From: Dipteris shenzhenensis
Taxonomy: Eukaryota > Polypodiophyta > Polypodiopsida > Gleicheniales
Assembly: GCA_047967505.1 (NCBI GenBank)
Contig: CM106540.1
Direction: 5' to 3' (one strand)
DNA: 64,000 nucleotides
The stretch's first letter is position 1, and each line of letters begins with the position of its first letter. The notes below the pieces were generated by a model. It made no database searches. It was given only the letters and a program-made list of their open reading frames with translations, and was not told the origin of the DNA. Positions 11,510-22,790 of the stretch are shown in pieces. A program made the translations under genes and the position numbers.

Positions 11510-12102
11510 CTTCCCTTTGACATTGAAGAAAAAACATGTGCGAGAAGGATCTCCCATTTGTGTCTGAGAAAACTTCCTTGATCACCTTGTTCTACAAACA
11601 CAATCATGTGACCATTTAGTATTCGAGCACTGTATGGATACCTTAGAATGTTTAAGAAACTTAGGTATTCTCTCCCAGCGTAGTGATGAGCTCAGCTCCA
11701 TCTTAAGCTCTGCGTGGTAGTTTGCACAAAGTATAGGTTGTCTTCACCATTTTCGGTGCTTTAGGTTGACTTGCAATCAGCACATGAAAGTGATTCAATC
11801 TTATGGTGTTGAAATATCTATTTATCAGTAAGCATATGGTTTCATCAATCAGATAATCTATCCAAGATGTATGCTGCAAGCATGCCATTCATGGTCTGAT
11901 CCTCTCCTTCTGATTTATCATCTGGCTATACAACAGATATCCTTGCATTTGAATCAAAGAGTAAATATTTGCTTGTAGTATTTGAATTTTAAGACATCCA
12001 CTTCAAGGTTTTTAAAAAGAAACTTGTACTTTGGTTGTGAGTAGTCTAATGTGGAATTGTTTTTTATGATGCATAACGTTCTTTCATTTGGGTATTTTTC
12101 AG

Positions 12103-12266
12103 GTCTGTGTAAGCTTCGCTGTTTCCCTCCCCTTGCTGTCGTATGGGATCCATTGACTGGCATTGCTGTAATCCCAAACTTGTATTCAGAAACAATTGCA
12201 GTTGATTCTTCCCCTGCATTGTGGGGTTCTCGCCGTGCATCGAAAGATACTTCTGTTCTTCTACTG
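12103..12266 (+). CDS. PGAP1: PGAP1-like exon c
   Basis: 164 nt: 2 nt finishing a Ser codon, then 54 codons. The acceptor is TTTTTCAG (ending 12102) and the donor GTATGT (12267). It encodes LCKLRCFPPLAVVWDP, LYSETIAVDSSPALW and the start of LLLVDPHCAYK, the most recognisable stretch of the gene and the reason for the PGAP1 call. It is probably lumenal and precedes the first C-terminal membrane span. A run of about 22 C lies just inside the following short intron, at about 12284-12306. Confidence 0.8.
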
Positions 12267-12420
12267 GTATGTAACCACACACCTCCCCCCCCCCCCCCCC
12301 CCCCCCCGCGCACCCCACGCACGCCCCTTTCCGCTCCCTTTTTTGTACGATTGAGCAAACAGCGATTTTCTATGTGGGTTCTGTTGGTTTTCTAAGAGAT
12401 CATTTGATTGAAATGTGCAG

Positions 12421-12507
12421 GTAGATCCTCATTGTGCATATAAGATTAGCATGGGTGTCTCCCTCTCAACAGCTGCAACCAGATTTTTGCTTATACATGG
12501 ATTGCAG
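12421..12507 (+). CDS. PGAP1: PGAP1-like exon d
   Basis: Twenty-nine codons, phase 0 on both sides, from AAATGTGCAG to CAG|GTGTAT. It reads VDPHCAYKISMGVSLSTAAT followed by RFLLIHGLQ. It ends directly before the first transmembrane span, which is encoded 21.3 kb downstream. The following intron (12508-33791) has swollen by nested insertions of two LTR superfamilies, LINEs and a hAT remnant. Confidence 0.8.
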
Positions 12508-12849
12508 GTGTATAACTTGGACGTCTTTTTATTTATGAAGTGTGACATTATTTTTCCATTCAGTTTGTATTATTGAAGTGGCTTTCAAGTCGATAAAACT
12601 TAGATTTCTTTTGAGTGTTGCTCTTGTTTCTTGCATTCCCTCTGGATTTATTTATTCTTGCAAGCAATGTTCTGCTTGTGTACTGGGTCCGATTTTAGCA
12701 GGCTCTTTCAAGTTGGATTGCTTTCTTAACCTGTATTCATGTCAGATCACTCAATGATCAAATTGAAAAAGTGTGTAGTGCGGCTCTAGCTCTCCTCCTA
12801 GTGATAGCAATGTCAATCCAACTCTTGCTACTCAAGACTTCTCGATGCA

Positions 12850-13400
12850 GGGATCACTAACCCACATGTGAGCCCCCATATGAGGGCGACATTAGGCAGT
12901 AGACCTGGGATTATTAGTAGGTTAGTGGGCAGTACCTGTAGCAGCAAGTGTATGCCTCAGTCAGAGGCATGCTTCACATATCTAGAAGCTGCATTTAGGC
13001 AGCTAGAGGGCAGACAAATCTTGCCATTTGTCAGGTGTGTTTCAGGCCTGATTCGGTGACCCTTGACAAAGGTCCCCAACGCACAGTTTGGGAAAATTAT
13101 GGCTAGGGTTGACTGTCGGTTGGTTGATTAGAGGTTGACCAGTCAGAGTCAAAATTGTTGGGCTGATCGGATGGCAAATCTTCACTGGTCTAACTTTGAC
13201 CCAACTGGGCGGTTAGCTGATTTGTCTGCCACCCCCAAGCCCCTCCTCCTGCCCTATAAAAGGAGGGCTCCTGCCCTCTCCACTCACACTAAAGACTTCC
13301 TTCACAAAGGCACGCAGGAGCAGAAAGAACAGCAGTAAAGCCCAACAAAGTCTCCATGTTTTGGCCTCCATCCGGAACCAATTTTCCCAGGATAATTTAT
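12850..13400 (+). repeat. Copia-B 5' LTR fragment
   Basis: It matches 17825-18170 over about 300 bp at roughly 80% by eye, starting AACCCACATGTGAGCCCCCA. A TATA box (CCTATAAAAGGAGG, about 13253) and 'CACTCACAC' start-like sequence lie downstream. The exact 5' end is unclear: the TGTTAGAATGTTAGG start present in the 3' copy is missing here. Confidence 0.6.
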
Positions 13401-15350
13401 CGAGTACTATCTGTCACGTGGATGTGAAAAGTGATGTAAAGTATCTTTGTAACTCAACCCATGCTTAAACCAGGGTTAACCATGGTTAAGTGTAGTAATG
13501 GTTTGGCTGTGAGGGACTGGCTAGAGGAAGTGCATGCTTCCTAGAAGTTCCTAGGGGCAAAGTCTAGGTGCACCAGTAGGTCCTAGGGGCAAGGCGAAGG
13601 CTTTAAAAGAGGGGTCTAAAAGTTGGGCCCAAGGACAACCAATGTTGTCCTTGGTATGGTGGTTAGGACTTTAATGAAGGGGCAAATGCCAAGAAAGAAG
13701 TGCCATTTGTCATGCATGTATATGCATGTCCTTCCTCTACCATCCATCTCTCTCTCCTCACTCTCCCAGATGTGCTGGACATCAAGCAATAGCTCCGTGT
13801 GTGTTTTTCGTTGCACTTTTGCTGCTCCTGCTCTTGTGTGCTGCTGCTTTGGCTGCTCCCCCCCCTTTTGGCACGTTTTTTGAGGCAGCTTGGTTGGAGG
13901 CGCGTATCTCGAGAGGCTGTACGGCCTGTGGCATGAATTTCGAGGCATTTTTCGTGTTGTACAGATTGTTTGACAGGAGGATTTGAAGGCCAAATCCTGG
14001 TGCTGAGGCTCTGAGGGAGATCTGCATGTTGGAGATCCTCTACAGCTTCTTCTTGCTCACCCTCCGTTGTCTACCTTCATTTCTCTCTTATCCTGATTAC
14101 TGGAAGCCTCCTGCACCCTGCGGGGAGCTTGGACAGAGGATAGGTGCGAGAAAGGAGCTCACCCCTTTGCCACATATAGCGGGAATTGGTTCCAGGTTCT
14201 GTTTTTCTTTGTTCATTCTTGCTTTGCAGCTTTTTGCAGTGCATGCGTGTTGTTTGCAGTCCTTTCAGGACTCCTACAAGTTCTCGCAAGCACCCAAAGG
14301 CAAGGGTGTTCCCGTGGTAGGCCCAAGGACAGTGTGGATGCATGTGATAGCATTGAGGCTGCTGGAGCTCAGTTTGCCAGTGGTTTGGATGCCTGAAGGC
14401 TTCTCAGTTGGGTTGGATCAAAAGTGGATGCCTAAGTCAGTGGGAATTCTAGTGGTGCACTTGGATTAGATGTCTTGAAGATAGGTAGACGATTTGCAGA
14501 GAGGAACAGTGCAGGGTTGAATCCTTGTTGTAAAGCATGTCCATTCAGAAGCATTAAATAAATACTGTAAGGGGCGCCAAGGCATTTGGGACCAATGGGT
14601 GCACTGTGTACTATTTTCATTGAGCAGGGGCATTCCAGCCTCACCTTCGTTGTTGTTGAAGTTTGTTTCTAAGTTGTGCTGAGTGGTTGAAGTGACTGAA
14701 GCTTGCTTTGTGGCTTTTTATGAAGTTTATGATTGAGTAGAAGAAGATCACTGTCCTTTTTAGTTATTGAAGGCCGGTTTCAATGGTTCCATTATCGGGA
14801 TCGTCACCATATTTCCACAGAGGTGAGCCCTGGTAGTGTATGGTGAAGAACACTTTTATTGCAATTGTTGCTATAGCCATCAATCTCAGCAAGCATGTCA
14901 CACCGTGACTATCTCTGAGTAGAAGGGGCAAGAGGAAGACAGAGCCTCAAAGAGCTTTGAAGAGGAGCACAACATCAACAGGGGTGATGACCAGCAGGAC
15001 AGTGGGGCACAGCCAGTTTCTCTTGAGCATGCCGCTGAGGATTCGTAGGATGAGGTAGATGAGGCAAAGAAGCTTGATCCCAATGCCCTTTTTCGATTGC
15101 GAATATGCAAAGTGTAGCGGGAGCCCTGTCGTAGTTGCAACGTGCCGTCACGGAGATTATGCAAGCTCCTCCCCCCATGGTTACTTCCCCTGGAAGGAAA
15201 AAGTCAGCTTAGAAGAAGCATAAGAAGACTCCTAGGCATGTTTCTTTCAGTGGACAGCCTTCTGAGATGCCCTCAATCGTCCTTGTAACGGGTAATGCCA
15301 AAAACTTTCATTTAGTCAATCAGGGACAGTAAGCCCTTCCTCAGCCCACG
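13400..15350 (+). other. Leader-like stretch of the mosaic element
   Basis: No recognisable protein. It has a second TATA-like site (CTTTAAAAGAGGGG, about 13600), which may mark the LTR of the inner Gypsy element starting near 13408 (TGTCACGTGG). I could not find a matching 3' copy or a primer-binding site. Confidence 0.3.
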
Positions 15351-16306
15351 ATGCATCTAGGATATTTCGGAGGGGGATCAGTTTTTCAGGCAATGGTGGC
15401 ATTATCGGCAGAGGCACCCGGAATGCCACATAGCTTTATGGGCAGCACACAGCCCAGAATGCAGAATTTCCAGCAACCTATGGTGGGTGGAATGCTCCCT
15501 GCAAATGTCAATATGATGTACTCGAACATTGGGATGCAGCCTGGAATGCAGATAGGAATGCCTGGGACAATGGGCAATACCTTGAATATGCCATAGATGT
15601 AGGGAGTGGGACTTGGAATGCCAAACCCCACCATGGGTACGGGTGGAATGGCTCCAAATGCGGGAGCAGTGATGCCCCCATCGTTTTTACAGCCCCCTGT
15701 TTATGACAATCTCATCCCTAAAGGCAAATTGGAAGATTACAAGGAGGGAGGGGCAATTGTAAAGTTTGAGACCTTCAATGGGATGCAAGACAGATTGAAG
15801 GATTTGACATTGCTTGGTACAAGTAAGATGCTGCAAATTGCAGAAATTTGGAGGACTACAATAAAAAGTTTTGGGAAGACCTACTCCCAGTGAACTCTTA
15901 CAGACATGTACCGCTGTCCGAGCAAATTGAAAGATATCGCTGTGGGTTACCAAAGGAGATTCGGGACTACTACACGAAAACAAGGGTTTCCAATATGTCC
16001 CAGTTGGTTGAGAATGCCACAACCACTTATGCACTAACGCAAGGGAAAGTTTCTGGGTTCAAAGGAAGGTCACAAGAGACATCAAGGTCAAAGGGCAGCA
16101 AGACGGAATCTTCTAAGAAGTTCATAAAGTTTTTGCAGCCCATGAAGGCAAAGTTTGTTGTAGGACAGAGGCGAGTACCGACCCGCATGTGTGATGAGGA
16201 AAATCAAATTCTTTATGATGCCAACAAGTGTTATATTTGCAAGGAGGAAGGCCACATGGCTTTTGAATGCCCAGATAAGAAGCGGAAGGTCCCTCCTACT
16301 GAGTAG
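15351..16306 (+). pseudogene. Gypsy-B gag, broken
   Basis: A Met/Gly/Asn/Pro-rich N-terminal part (15351-15893, with one stop at about 15594) leads to VKFETFNGMQDRLKDL, matching VKFMTYNGQYGHTDKAL of Gypsy-C. About 80 residues of the Gag core are missing. The frame then resumes as EDYNKKFWEDLLPVNSYRHV (15848 onward) and ends with a zinc knuckle CYICKEEGHMAFEC near 16231-16272. It is a Gag protein of a Ty3/Gypsy element with an internal deletion and at least one frameshift. Confidence 0.75.
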
Positions 16307-16429
16307 GGTGAGTACAAGGAGGAAAAGAGGATCGATCAGAAGAATAAAAACCCAAGCCCACTGATTGGGGCTGTTCAGAATACAGATGCTACAGAGTTAT
16401 GCTGGGCATGGGACAAGATAAGAGACCAG

Positions 16430-16846
16430 ACAGCTTTGATGTTTTTCGATCCAGGAGCCAAGCCCAATTTCATCTCTCCAGAGCTGGCTGGAAAGTTAGG
16501 AATACGGGCATAAGAGATGGGTCCTTTGTGTGATGCAGATATGGCTTATTCGGGACTCAGCCAGTCAGTTACTCCGGTGATAGGCAAGCTGCGTATGCAT
16601 ATTCAGAGCTACGTGGAAACATATATTATGCCATCGAATGGTTGTGATGTGTTACTGGGGATACCTTGGCACTTTCGTGTTGGGGCTGTTTTGGATACAA
16701 AGAATAAAACAATCACAATCACTCACCATGGCAAAACCCATGTTCTTGATGCTAATTTGAAGGGAGAATCCATCCCTGCTGTATTTGCTTGTCATTGGCA
16801 ACATAATGAAAAAGCATCTTTCATCGTACTTAGTGTTTGCATTTGA
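16430..16846 (+). pseudogene. Gypsy-B protease
   Basis: Aspartic protease remnant. MFFDPGAKPNFISPELAGKL holds the catalytic D-x-G-A motif; a stop then follows at about 16511. Next come SVTPVIGKLRMHIQSYV and CDVLLGIPWHFRVGAVLD, the usual second half. Confidence 0.75.
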
Positions 16847-16916
16847 AAAGAAGTCCGTAGAAGAAGAGTCATTTTTCTAAGCTGGAAAAACAGCGGTCAG
16901 ATTTTCTTTTTCAGTT

Positions 16917-17340
16917 TAGGGACTGTTTTTTTGACTCACTTCCATAGGAGTTTCCCCGTGAAAGGCGAGAAGACCACATGATAGATATAATCCCTGGTAG
17001 CAGCCGTCCTAACCGACCTCCTTACAGGGTCAGTGCAGCCCATCAAGAGGAAATTATGAACAAGGTCAAGGACCTATTGGAGAAGGGGCTGATTCAGCCT
17101 AGCTCTTCACCTTACTGCTCACCCGTGTTCTTGGTCCAGAAGAAGGATGGATCTTGGAAGATGTGCATTGACTACAGAGCCCTCAATAAGATTACCATCA
17201 AGAACAGATTCCCTATACCTAGGATAGATGATATTTTGAATAGGTTACAGGGGTTGGCATGTTCAGGTGCATTCATCTGAAGAGTGGTTATCACCAGATC
17301 AGAATTCAGCCAGAGTATGTCCACACCCGTTATGAAGAAG
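16917..17340 (+). pseudogene. Gypsy-B RT, N-terminal part only
   Basis: It reads [36 protein letters not shown] and [20 protein letters not shown], then decays after [12 protein letters not shown] frameshift before 17280 leads to SGYHQIRIQ-like sequence. The catalytic palm, RNase H and integrase are absent. Confidence 0.8.
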
Positions 17341-17636
17341 GTAAAAATGTTGAATGTACTTCCACAACTCTCTATTAGTGAGTAGATTTGCAGGGCTTGT
17401 GTGGAACGCGAGCAACATCGGAACTTGTTCCTGATGGAGGCCACGCATTGGGCGTCAAACCATTCCGAGATTTGTGCACCCATGCCTACAAAGGCATTAT
17501 CAGCACATTCATTGATGATTGCAACAGGGTGATTCGGGTGTTATGTTTGCATGAAGGTTACCTGTAACTTTCGAATCAGCTACCCCACACAGTAAGGGAC
17601 TTCCTTGTGTAATGTGATTTAGATTAGGGCTGCATG

Positions 17637-17819
17637 GGGATCTCGTACAAAATCCAATGTTTTACACACGGGATGGAACACATCGAGTAAACTCCCACTT
17701 CATCAAAGAGCTCATTTAGGATAAGCTGATAACCCTTATATACTATCCCGCTATAAAGGAAGCTGTCTTCACCAAGCCTCTCACTCGAGACTAGATGGAG
17801 CATCTCTTTCGAGAGGGGG
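17637..17819 (+). pseudogene. Copia RNase H C-terminal tail
   Basis: It reads QNPMFYTRDGTHRVNSHFIK, then LITLIYYPAIKEAVFTKPL and TRD-MEHLFREGV, the normal C-terminal end of Copia pol. Two in-frame TAG codons (17717-17719, 17792-17794) sit where Gln is expected. It ends at GAGAGGGGG (polypurine tract) directly before the 3' LTR. Confidence 0.8.
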
Positions 17820-18170
17820 TGTTAGAATGTTAGGGATCCCTAACCCACATGTGAGCCCCCATACAAGGAAGTAGATCTAGGATTATTAGTAGGTTAGGGG
17901 GTAGTACATGTAGTTGCTTGTCTAGGCCTTCGTGAGAGGCATGCTACACATATGGAGAAGTTTCGTTTAGGTAGCTAGAGCGCATACAAATCTTGCCATT
18001 TGTCAGATCTGTTCCCGGCTTGATTTAGTGACCCCGTAATAAGGCCCCCAACCTACATCAGAGGTTGATAAAATTAGGGTTAGGGTTGATTGGTCAAACA
18101 TGACAGACTAGTGGGTTGGTTAAAATGTCACCAGTCAAAGTCACAATTGGTTTGACCCAATTGGTCCATA
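17820..18170 (+). repeat. Copia-B 3' LTR fragment
   Basis: It starts TGTTAGAATGTTAGGGATCC after the polypurine tract and matches the 12850 copy for about 300 bp. The match ends near 18170, so the LTR is truncated. Confidence 0.7.
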
Positions 18171-19388
18171 ATTTCCAGGGAATGCTGTTCCCCAGCTGTG
18201 AACCTAGATGGTAGAATGGTATTCTGTTCACTAAAGACCCCTTTAATGCTTGTGGAATGCTTCGCAAAGAATGACTGGAGAACGCCACATTTTGCATTTT
18301 CTACGTGTGGGACACTATTAGATTTTGTGGGAGAGAGTGCATTTTGTACTTTGTCCTTGATGAGACTGGCAGAGCTAACTTGAAATGCCTTTATAGCTGG
18401 GACAACAGTCACGTTCACAACTAGACTTAGAAGAAACACAATCCCATCATAACATCAAATCACCATAACCAGAAAACTCCGAGAAAACAATATGTACCAG
18501 TAGCTCCTAATAATTGTTGAAAATACAAGGATCATTGAGACATATATCAATCACAACCTCCAAGGAATCATGAACTCGTAAGAAGAACCCCCTACAAGAT
18601 CAGATGCCTTGGAGCTTAGGTGGGACCTTGGACCTTGTGTTGAATGATCCACCCTTAACTTGGCTTGGGATTTTCTTCTATGGCCCTGAAACTTTTAGAA
18701 TTTCAAAGAGATCTTATGCTTTTGTCCATGCCTTGATCTAAGTCACAAAATCATTTAATTTTTGCCTCTTTCGCCCTTCTTGCATCCTTCAATACTTTAC
18801 CAATGTATATCCTCCCTCATCCCCCTCCCCCTTTGGAATTTCCTTTCCTCTTTAATGCCCTTCATAAGTGGTCCCCCCCCTCCCCAATCTCACATGTCCC
18901 TCCCTCTTTAATGTTCCTCCCCCTCCCTGCTTTATTTAATTCAAGCAGACTTCTTCCTCGGCTGATCCCTCTCAGAGCTCTATCACGGAGTTCTTTCAGT
19001 AAGATCACATGGACCCCCACGAGACGAGGCCTTGACATGACCGTGACCCAGAGCCTGTGACCCGACAGCTCAGATAGAGGGTCGACACACAAATCACACT
19101 TGGGGACATCCTCTCCTTGCTTAGAGTCGGAGCCCGACCGACGGGGTCATAGTAGCCCTAGTCAGACACAGAGCTACAACCAGGAGACGTGCCAGGACCG
19201 CACCTCTGAGTGGCTGACAACACTCTATTGCCGACTTCATGCCTCCTCTGCCTCATCCATCGTGATATCTTGCTGGTGTCGATGATGATGATGATATTGA
19301 TGATGATGCTGAGATTGATATATAGTCGACCATCGACATGACTATGTTGTACTTAGGACTTAGTACTGCCGTTTTGCATTTTTGCATT
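18171..19388. other. Intron stretch without identified gene
   Basis: It has pyrimidine-rich tracts at 18800-18960 and a GAT/GAC repeat near 19280-19310. The latter encodes an Asp-rich end (VDDDDDIDDDAEIDI, stop about 19327) in one frame, perhaps the decayed end of a LINE protein that precedes the LINE tail at 19389. No firm gene was found. Confidence 0.3.
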
Positions 19389-19512
19389 TTGCATTGGTAT
19401 GGATGCTCGTTTAGTAGCTCCACTACCACAGCTTATTGTATCAGGATTTTCACAGTCTCATAGACCCATTGGTCTTCTGAAGACTTCAATAAACTTCCTT
19501 TCTTCCTTTCTC
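19335..19512 (+). mobile_element. LINE 3' end, copy 1
   Basis: It shares about 150 bp with the reverse copy at 22157-22345 (TACTTAGGACTTAGTACTGC, then CATTGGTATGGATGCT). It ends in the hairpin AGACC-CATT-GGTCT (19462-19475), TTCTGAAGACTTCAATAAAC and a CTTT/CCTT-rich tail. Confidence 0.65.
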
Positions 19513-19548
19513 CCCCTCCCCCCTTGTGAGACTAACTATTGCCCCTCC

Positions 19549-20003
19549 TGTTGGAAATCGATTAAGAGAGGGTATGCACAGCGGAAGACTGATAGAATAG
19601 CCCAAGAGCTCACACAGTGTGTGTGGGAAGTGGATCACAAACTTCTTAACTTATGTGCTTCATCTAGATGTGCAGACTAGTAGATAGACAATGATTCAGC
19701 CAGATATAGAAACCACCAAAAGAATATACAAAGAGATAGATCCGAAGTCCCATTAGAGCGTGGTCCCTTTGATCTTACCACATATATAAGGGCCCTATAT
19801 AAGGGCTTTCACTTGCCCTTCTAGGCTGTTGCCTTGCCCCGCCTCCTGCTGCACCTATGGGCCCTATATAAGGGCTTTCACTTGCCCTTCTAGGCTGTTG
19901 CCTTGCCCCGCCTGCCCATGTGTCTCTTTTCTGGGCACATGTTGCCCTAGGTCTCCCTCCCCTCATTTGGGAGTCTATAGATGGGGAGGTGACCTTTCCA
20001 ACA
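19549..20003 (-). mobile_element. Copia-A solo LTR, deleted, reverse
   Basis: Reverse complement of both ends of the Copia-A LTR (GGTGACCTTTCCAACA at the right, GGGTATGCACAGCGGAAGAC near the left) with the middle missing. It is 455 bp instead of more than 1 kb. Flanks CCTCC and CATCC may be a decayed target duplication. Confidence 0.75.
19790..19914 (-). repeat. 69-bp tandem duplication in the reverse LTR
   Basis: GGGCCCTATATAAGGGC begins at 19790 and again at 19859. Each unit holds the TATA-like CTATATAAGG, so the promoter region is doubled. Confidence 0.7.
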
Positions 20004-20176
20004 CATCCCTCTCCCCCCCTTTATTTAAATCAACCCCTCCCCCCTTTACCCCTAAATCTTGTGCTATCATATACCACTCCCCCCTCCTGCCCCCCAAACC
20101 AACTAATTAATCAATAGGAGTTTTCACCAACTGGGGGGCACTATTCACACACCTACGCACCTACACATGCATCACT

Positions 20177-21425
20177 TGTTGGAAAGAAGCCCCCAAATGA
20201 GGAGTGCGTGGGGGAGGCAGACCTAGGGCAAGATGTGCCCCAAAAGAAGAAGGAAGGGTACCTGGCAAGTCGTGGAGCTCCTGATGTACAGGGCAGACAC
20301 GTGGACATCAGGGACCTGCAACAGCCTGATTGCGCAGGGATTTCCAGCAAGGACAGACGGCGCAGCAGTACAGAAGGGTACAGTATGCATACGTGGCTGT
20401 ACGGGTCTTGGTAGGAGGCAAGGATGCTGCAGCAGGAAGGCGCCTGCATGAAGAAAGATACGGGGCAGATGGCAGAGGCTATGGGCAGGAGTACAGCCTG
20501 CAAAAGGGTCTCCAGCAGCAGCAAAGGGCAGCCTAGCAGCAGCCCAAAAGGGCCTGGCTAGGGCCCTTATATAGGCTGGGCCCTTGCCTTGATTGGAGGG
20601 CCAAAAGCCCTAGAAGTGTGGGCCAAAGGGCCCTAGTTTTGTGAGCCCTTAAAGGGCTGGTTGGGCTGAGCCAACCAGGTCGGTTGGGCCAGCCAACCTG
20701 GTCTGTCCAGTTGGCCCAGATTGGGACAGACTGGTCGGGCTTTTTGACAGGCCCCTAGGCTTATAAAAGGAGAGGCTTGTGGCCTCATTTCACATCCAGC
20801 ATAGCCAGCAGTTCCAGGGCAGAAAGGAGTAGCAGGAAGCCTACTCTCTGGGCCTATCTACAGGAGGTGAGAGGGTGCTTGAAGGGCTGCATACTTAGCC
20901 AGGAAGAGGCTGGACCTTGGCTGTCTTCTAGGGCAGCAAGGTGCTGAGATCATCATCACTTGGAGCAGCAGTTCAGGGAGCAGAGGGAGCAGCAGATCAG
21001 CCACTTGTGGGTCTCTATCCAGAAGGAGACAAGAGAGCTGTAGAGCTGGAGAGCTAGCTCAGAGTGCTGCCCACCTAGGCTGGAGCAAAAAAGGTGGAAG
21101 GGATCTGGACGGAGCACGCGGGCTCGAGTCTAGAGATAGCCAGCAGATAGGAGAAGGACCTTGTGGTAAGATCAGAGGACCACATCATTGGTGGGACTTC
21201 GGATTTGTCTCTTTTGTATTGTGTCCATAGTTGTGGACGGAAATATATATTTTGGTGGTTTCTCTATCTGGTTGGTTCATTGTCTCTTGATGAGTCTGCA
21301 CATCTTTTGAATGCACATAAGTAAAGAAGTTTGTGATTCCACACCCACACCGCACACTGTGTGAGCTCCTGGGCATTACTATAAGTCTTCCGCTGTGCGT
21401 ACCCTCCGTTGGGTCATTTCTAACA
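20177..21425 (+). mobile_element. Copia-A solo LTR
   Basis: 1249-bp LTR, TGTTGGAA...TTTCTAACA, with perfect target duplication TCACT at 20172-20176 and 21426-21430. A TATA box (CTTATAAAAGGAG) lies at about 20760. No internal region is attached, so it is the product of LTR-LTR recombination. Confidence 0.9.
20644..20735 (+). repeat. Palindrome cluster in the Copia-A LTR
   Basis: Four inverted repeats lie in about 90 bp before the TATA box: AGCCCTTAAAGGGCT, GGTTGG-GCTGAG-CCAACC, GGTTGG-GCCAG-CCAACC, and GTCTGTCC paired with GGGACAGAC. Confidence 0.65.
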
Positions 21426-22156
21426 TCACTCACATATGCACACTGCACACACCTATGCACATATCAGCTATGCATACACCTTACACCCGTCGCACACATC
21501 ACACAATACACAGCTATGTTAGCCTAGCAACGCACTGGCCTAGTGCAACTTCATGCTATAGTTGAATCTTGGCTCACTATTGACATGAGCTGAGCTGAGC
21601 ATTCAACAACTCAGATGAAGTCGCTGCGCACCTACAGGCTGAGGCGTGAGTCTTTGTCCATTTACCACAAGCAGGTACGTACTCCATAGGCACTTCACAA
21701 GTTGCACAGCTTGATAATTGCTTGTATTTGCATGCACTCTATGAGCATTGTTGTAACATGCAACGACAATTCGATCGTGTAATCAGAGCAAGACCTTCTT
21801 TAAACCTTTAGTGAGGAATTAGTGTTATGCACCATAGAGAGAGAAAGGAGATGAGGGTAGTGAGAGAATAGGGTCGACAATTGATTGGGGGTTAGAATTT
21901 GCTTTATACTTGGAGAACTGAAAGATACAAATAATACTCATGAGAGAGCACGAAAACATGCTTTTGAAGAGAACACTGTGCACATGTGTCGCGCACCAAA
22001 GACCTGAGAGGCAACGCCAACCAATACCGAGACCTTGATGTTGTCCACATTGACGATGTAGGGCACTTTTGCAAGGCAAGGAAGAGGCTGGTGCTGTCCA
22101 CCGGGGTGTAGGGTTACTGCGTGAGTGAGAGAGTGAAAGCTAGGAGTAATAGATTC
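21426..22156. other. Intron stretch without identified gene
   Basis: CA-rich sequence near 21430-21510. Nothing else recognised. Confidence 0.3.
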
Positions 22157-22345
22157 TAAAAGAGAAAGAAAGAAAGAAAGAAAGTTTATTAAAGTCTTCG
22201 GAAGACCGATGGGTCTATGAGACTGAAAAACCTGATACAATGAGCTGTGGTAGTAGCTACTAAACAAGCATCCATACCAATGCAAAATGCAAAAAAATGC
22301 AAAATGGCAGTACTAAGTCCTAAGTACAACATAGTCCTAAGTGCA
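22157..22345 (-). mobile_element. LINE 3' end, copy 2 (reverse)
   Basis: Reverse copy of the LINE tail at 19335-19512: a (TTTC)n tail at 22161-22184, TTTAATAAAC, then the hairpin AGACC-GATG-GGTCT at 22203-22216 on the + strand. Confidence 0.7.
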
Positions 22346-22389
22346 AAACTGTAAATAGAACTGTAAAGAGTTGCTGAAGCAGTACCCAA

Positions 22390-22790
22390 ACCTTACTCCG
22401 TTTGCTTGTCCGAATCCCCGATTGTTGTGCTGCGTAGACACCTTCCAGGAGGGCTGAACTTAGGCTGATCAGAGGCGAAACTCTAGAAGTGTCAGGGCTG
22501 CATAGGAGGGGATGGAGGGGAGCTGTTGGGAGTGCTGAAGGCTGGAATGAGGGCATGGATGGCCCCTATTTATAGGGCTGGAGGGTTGAGCCAATCTGCT
22601 CAAACTGGCTGACATTTTAGTCGGCTGTTTGGGGCTGGTTGGTTGGGCCTTTGGCCCCATAAAAAGGTGCCCTAGGGAGGGGTGCATGGCAGCCTATAAA
22701 GGCAGCCCTTCCCCAGCCCATTCCCCTCAGTTGTTCCAGCCTTGAGGGGGCCCAGAAGGGCTCCTATCCTAGGCTGGACCTAGACCTATC
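22390..22790 (-). promoter_or_regulatory. Promoter-like region, reverse, perhaps an unassigned LTR
   Basis: On the minus strand there is a TATA box CCTATAAATAGG (about 22562-22574) in a G/C-rich context, and another TATA-like site farther upstream. The layout recalls the U3-R part of the LTRs here, but I found no partner copy. Confidence 0.3.

Larger units (their letters stand above)
12850..18170 (+). mobile_element. Copia-B/Gypsy-B mosaic element
   Basis: Copia-type LTR fragments flank it and a Copia RNase H tail sits right before the 3' LTR, but the inside carries Gypsy-type gag, protease and RT. It is either a Gypsy element nested in a Copia element or a recombinant. The Gypsy part is the same clade as Gypsy-C at 39005. 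All coding parts are broken. Confidence 0.6.

Noticed and set aside
12051-12395. Single long open frame across exon c and the C run
   Set aside because: Reading past the GTATGT donor passes into a homopolymer and a Pro run; the splice model explains the conserved part better.
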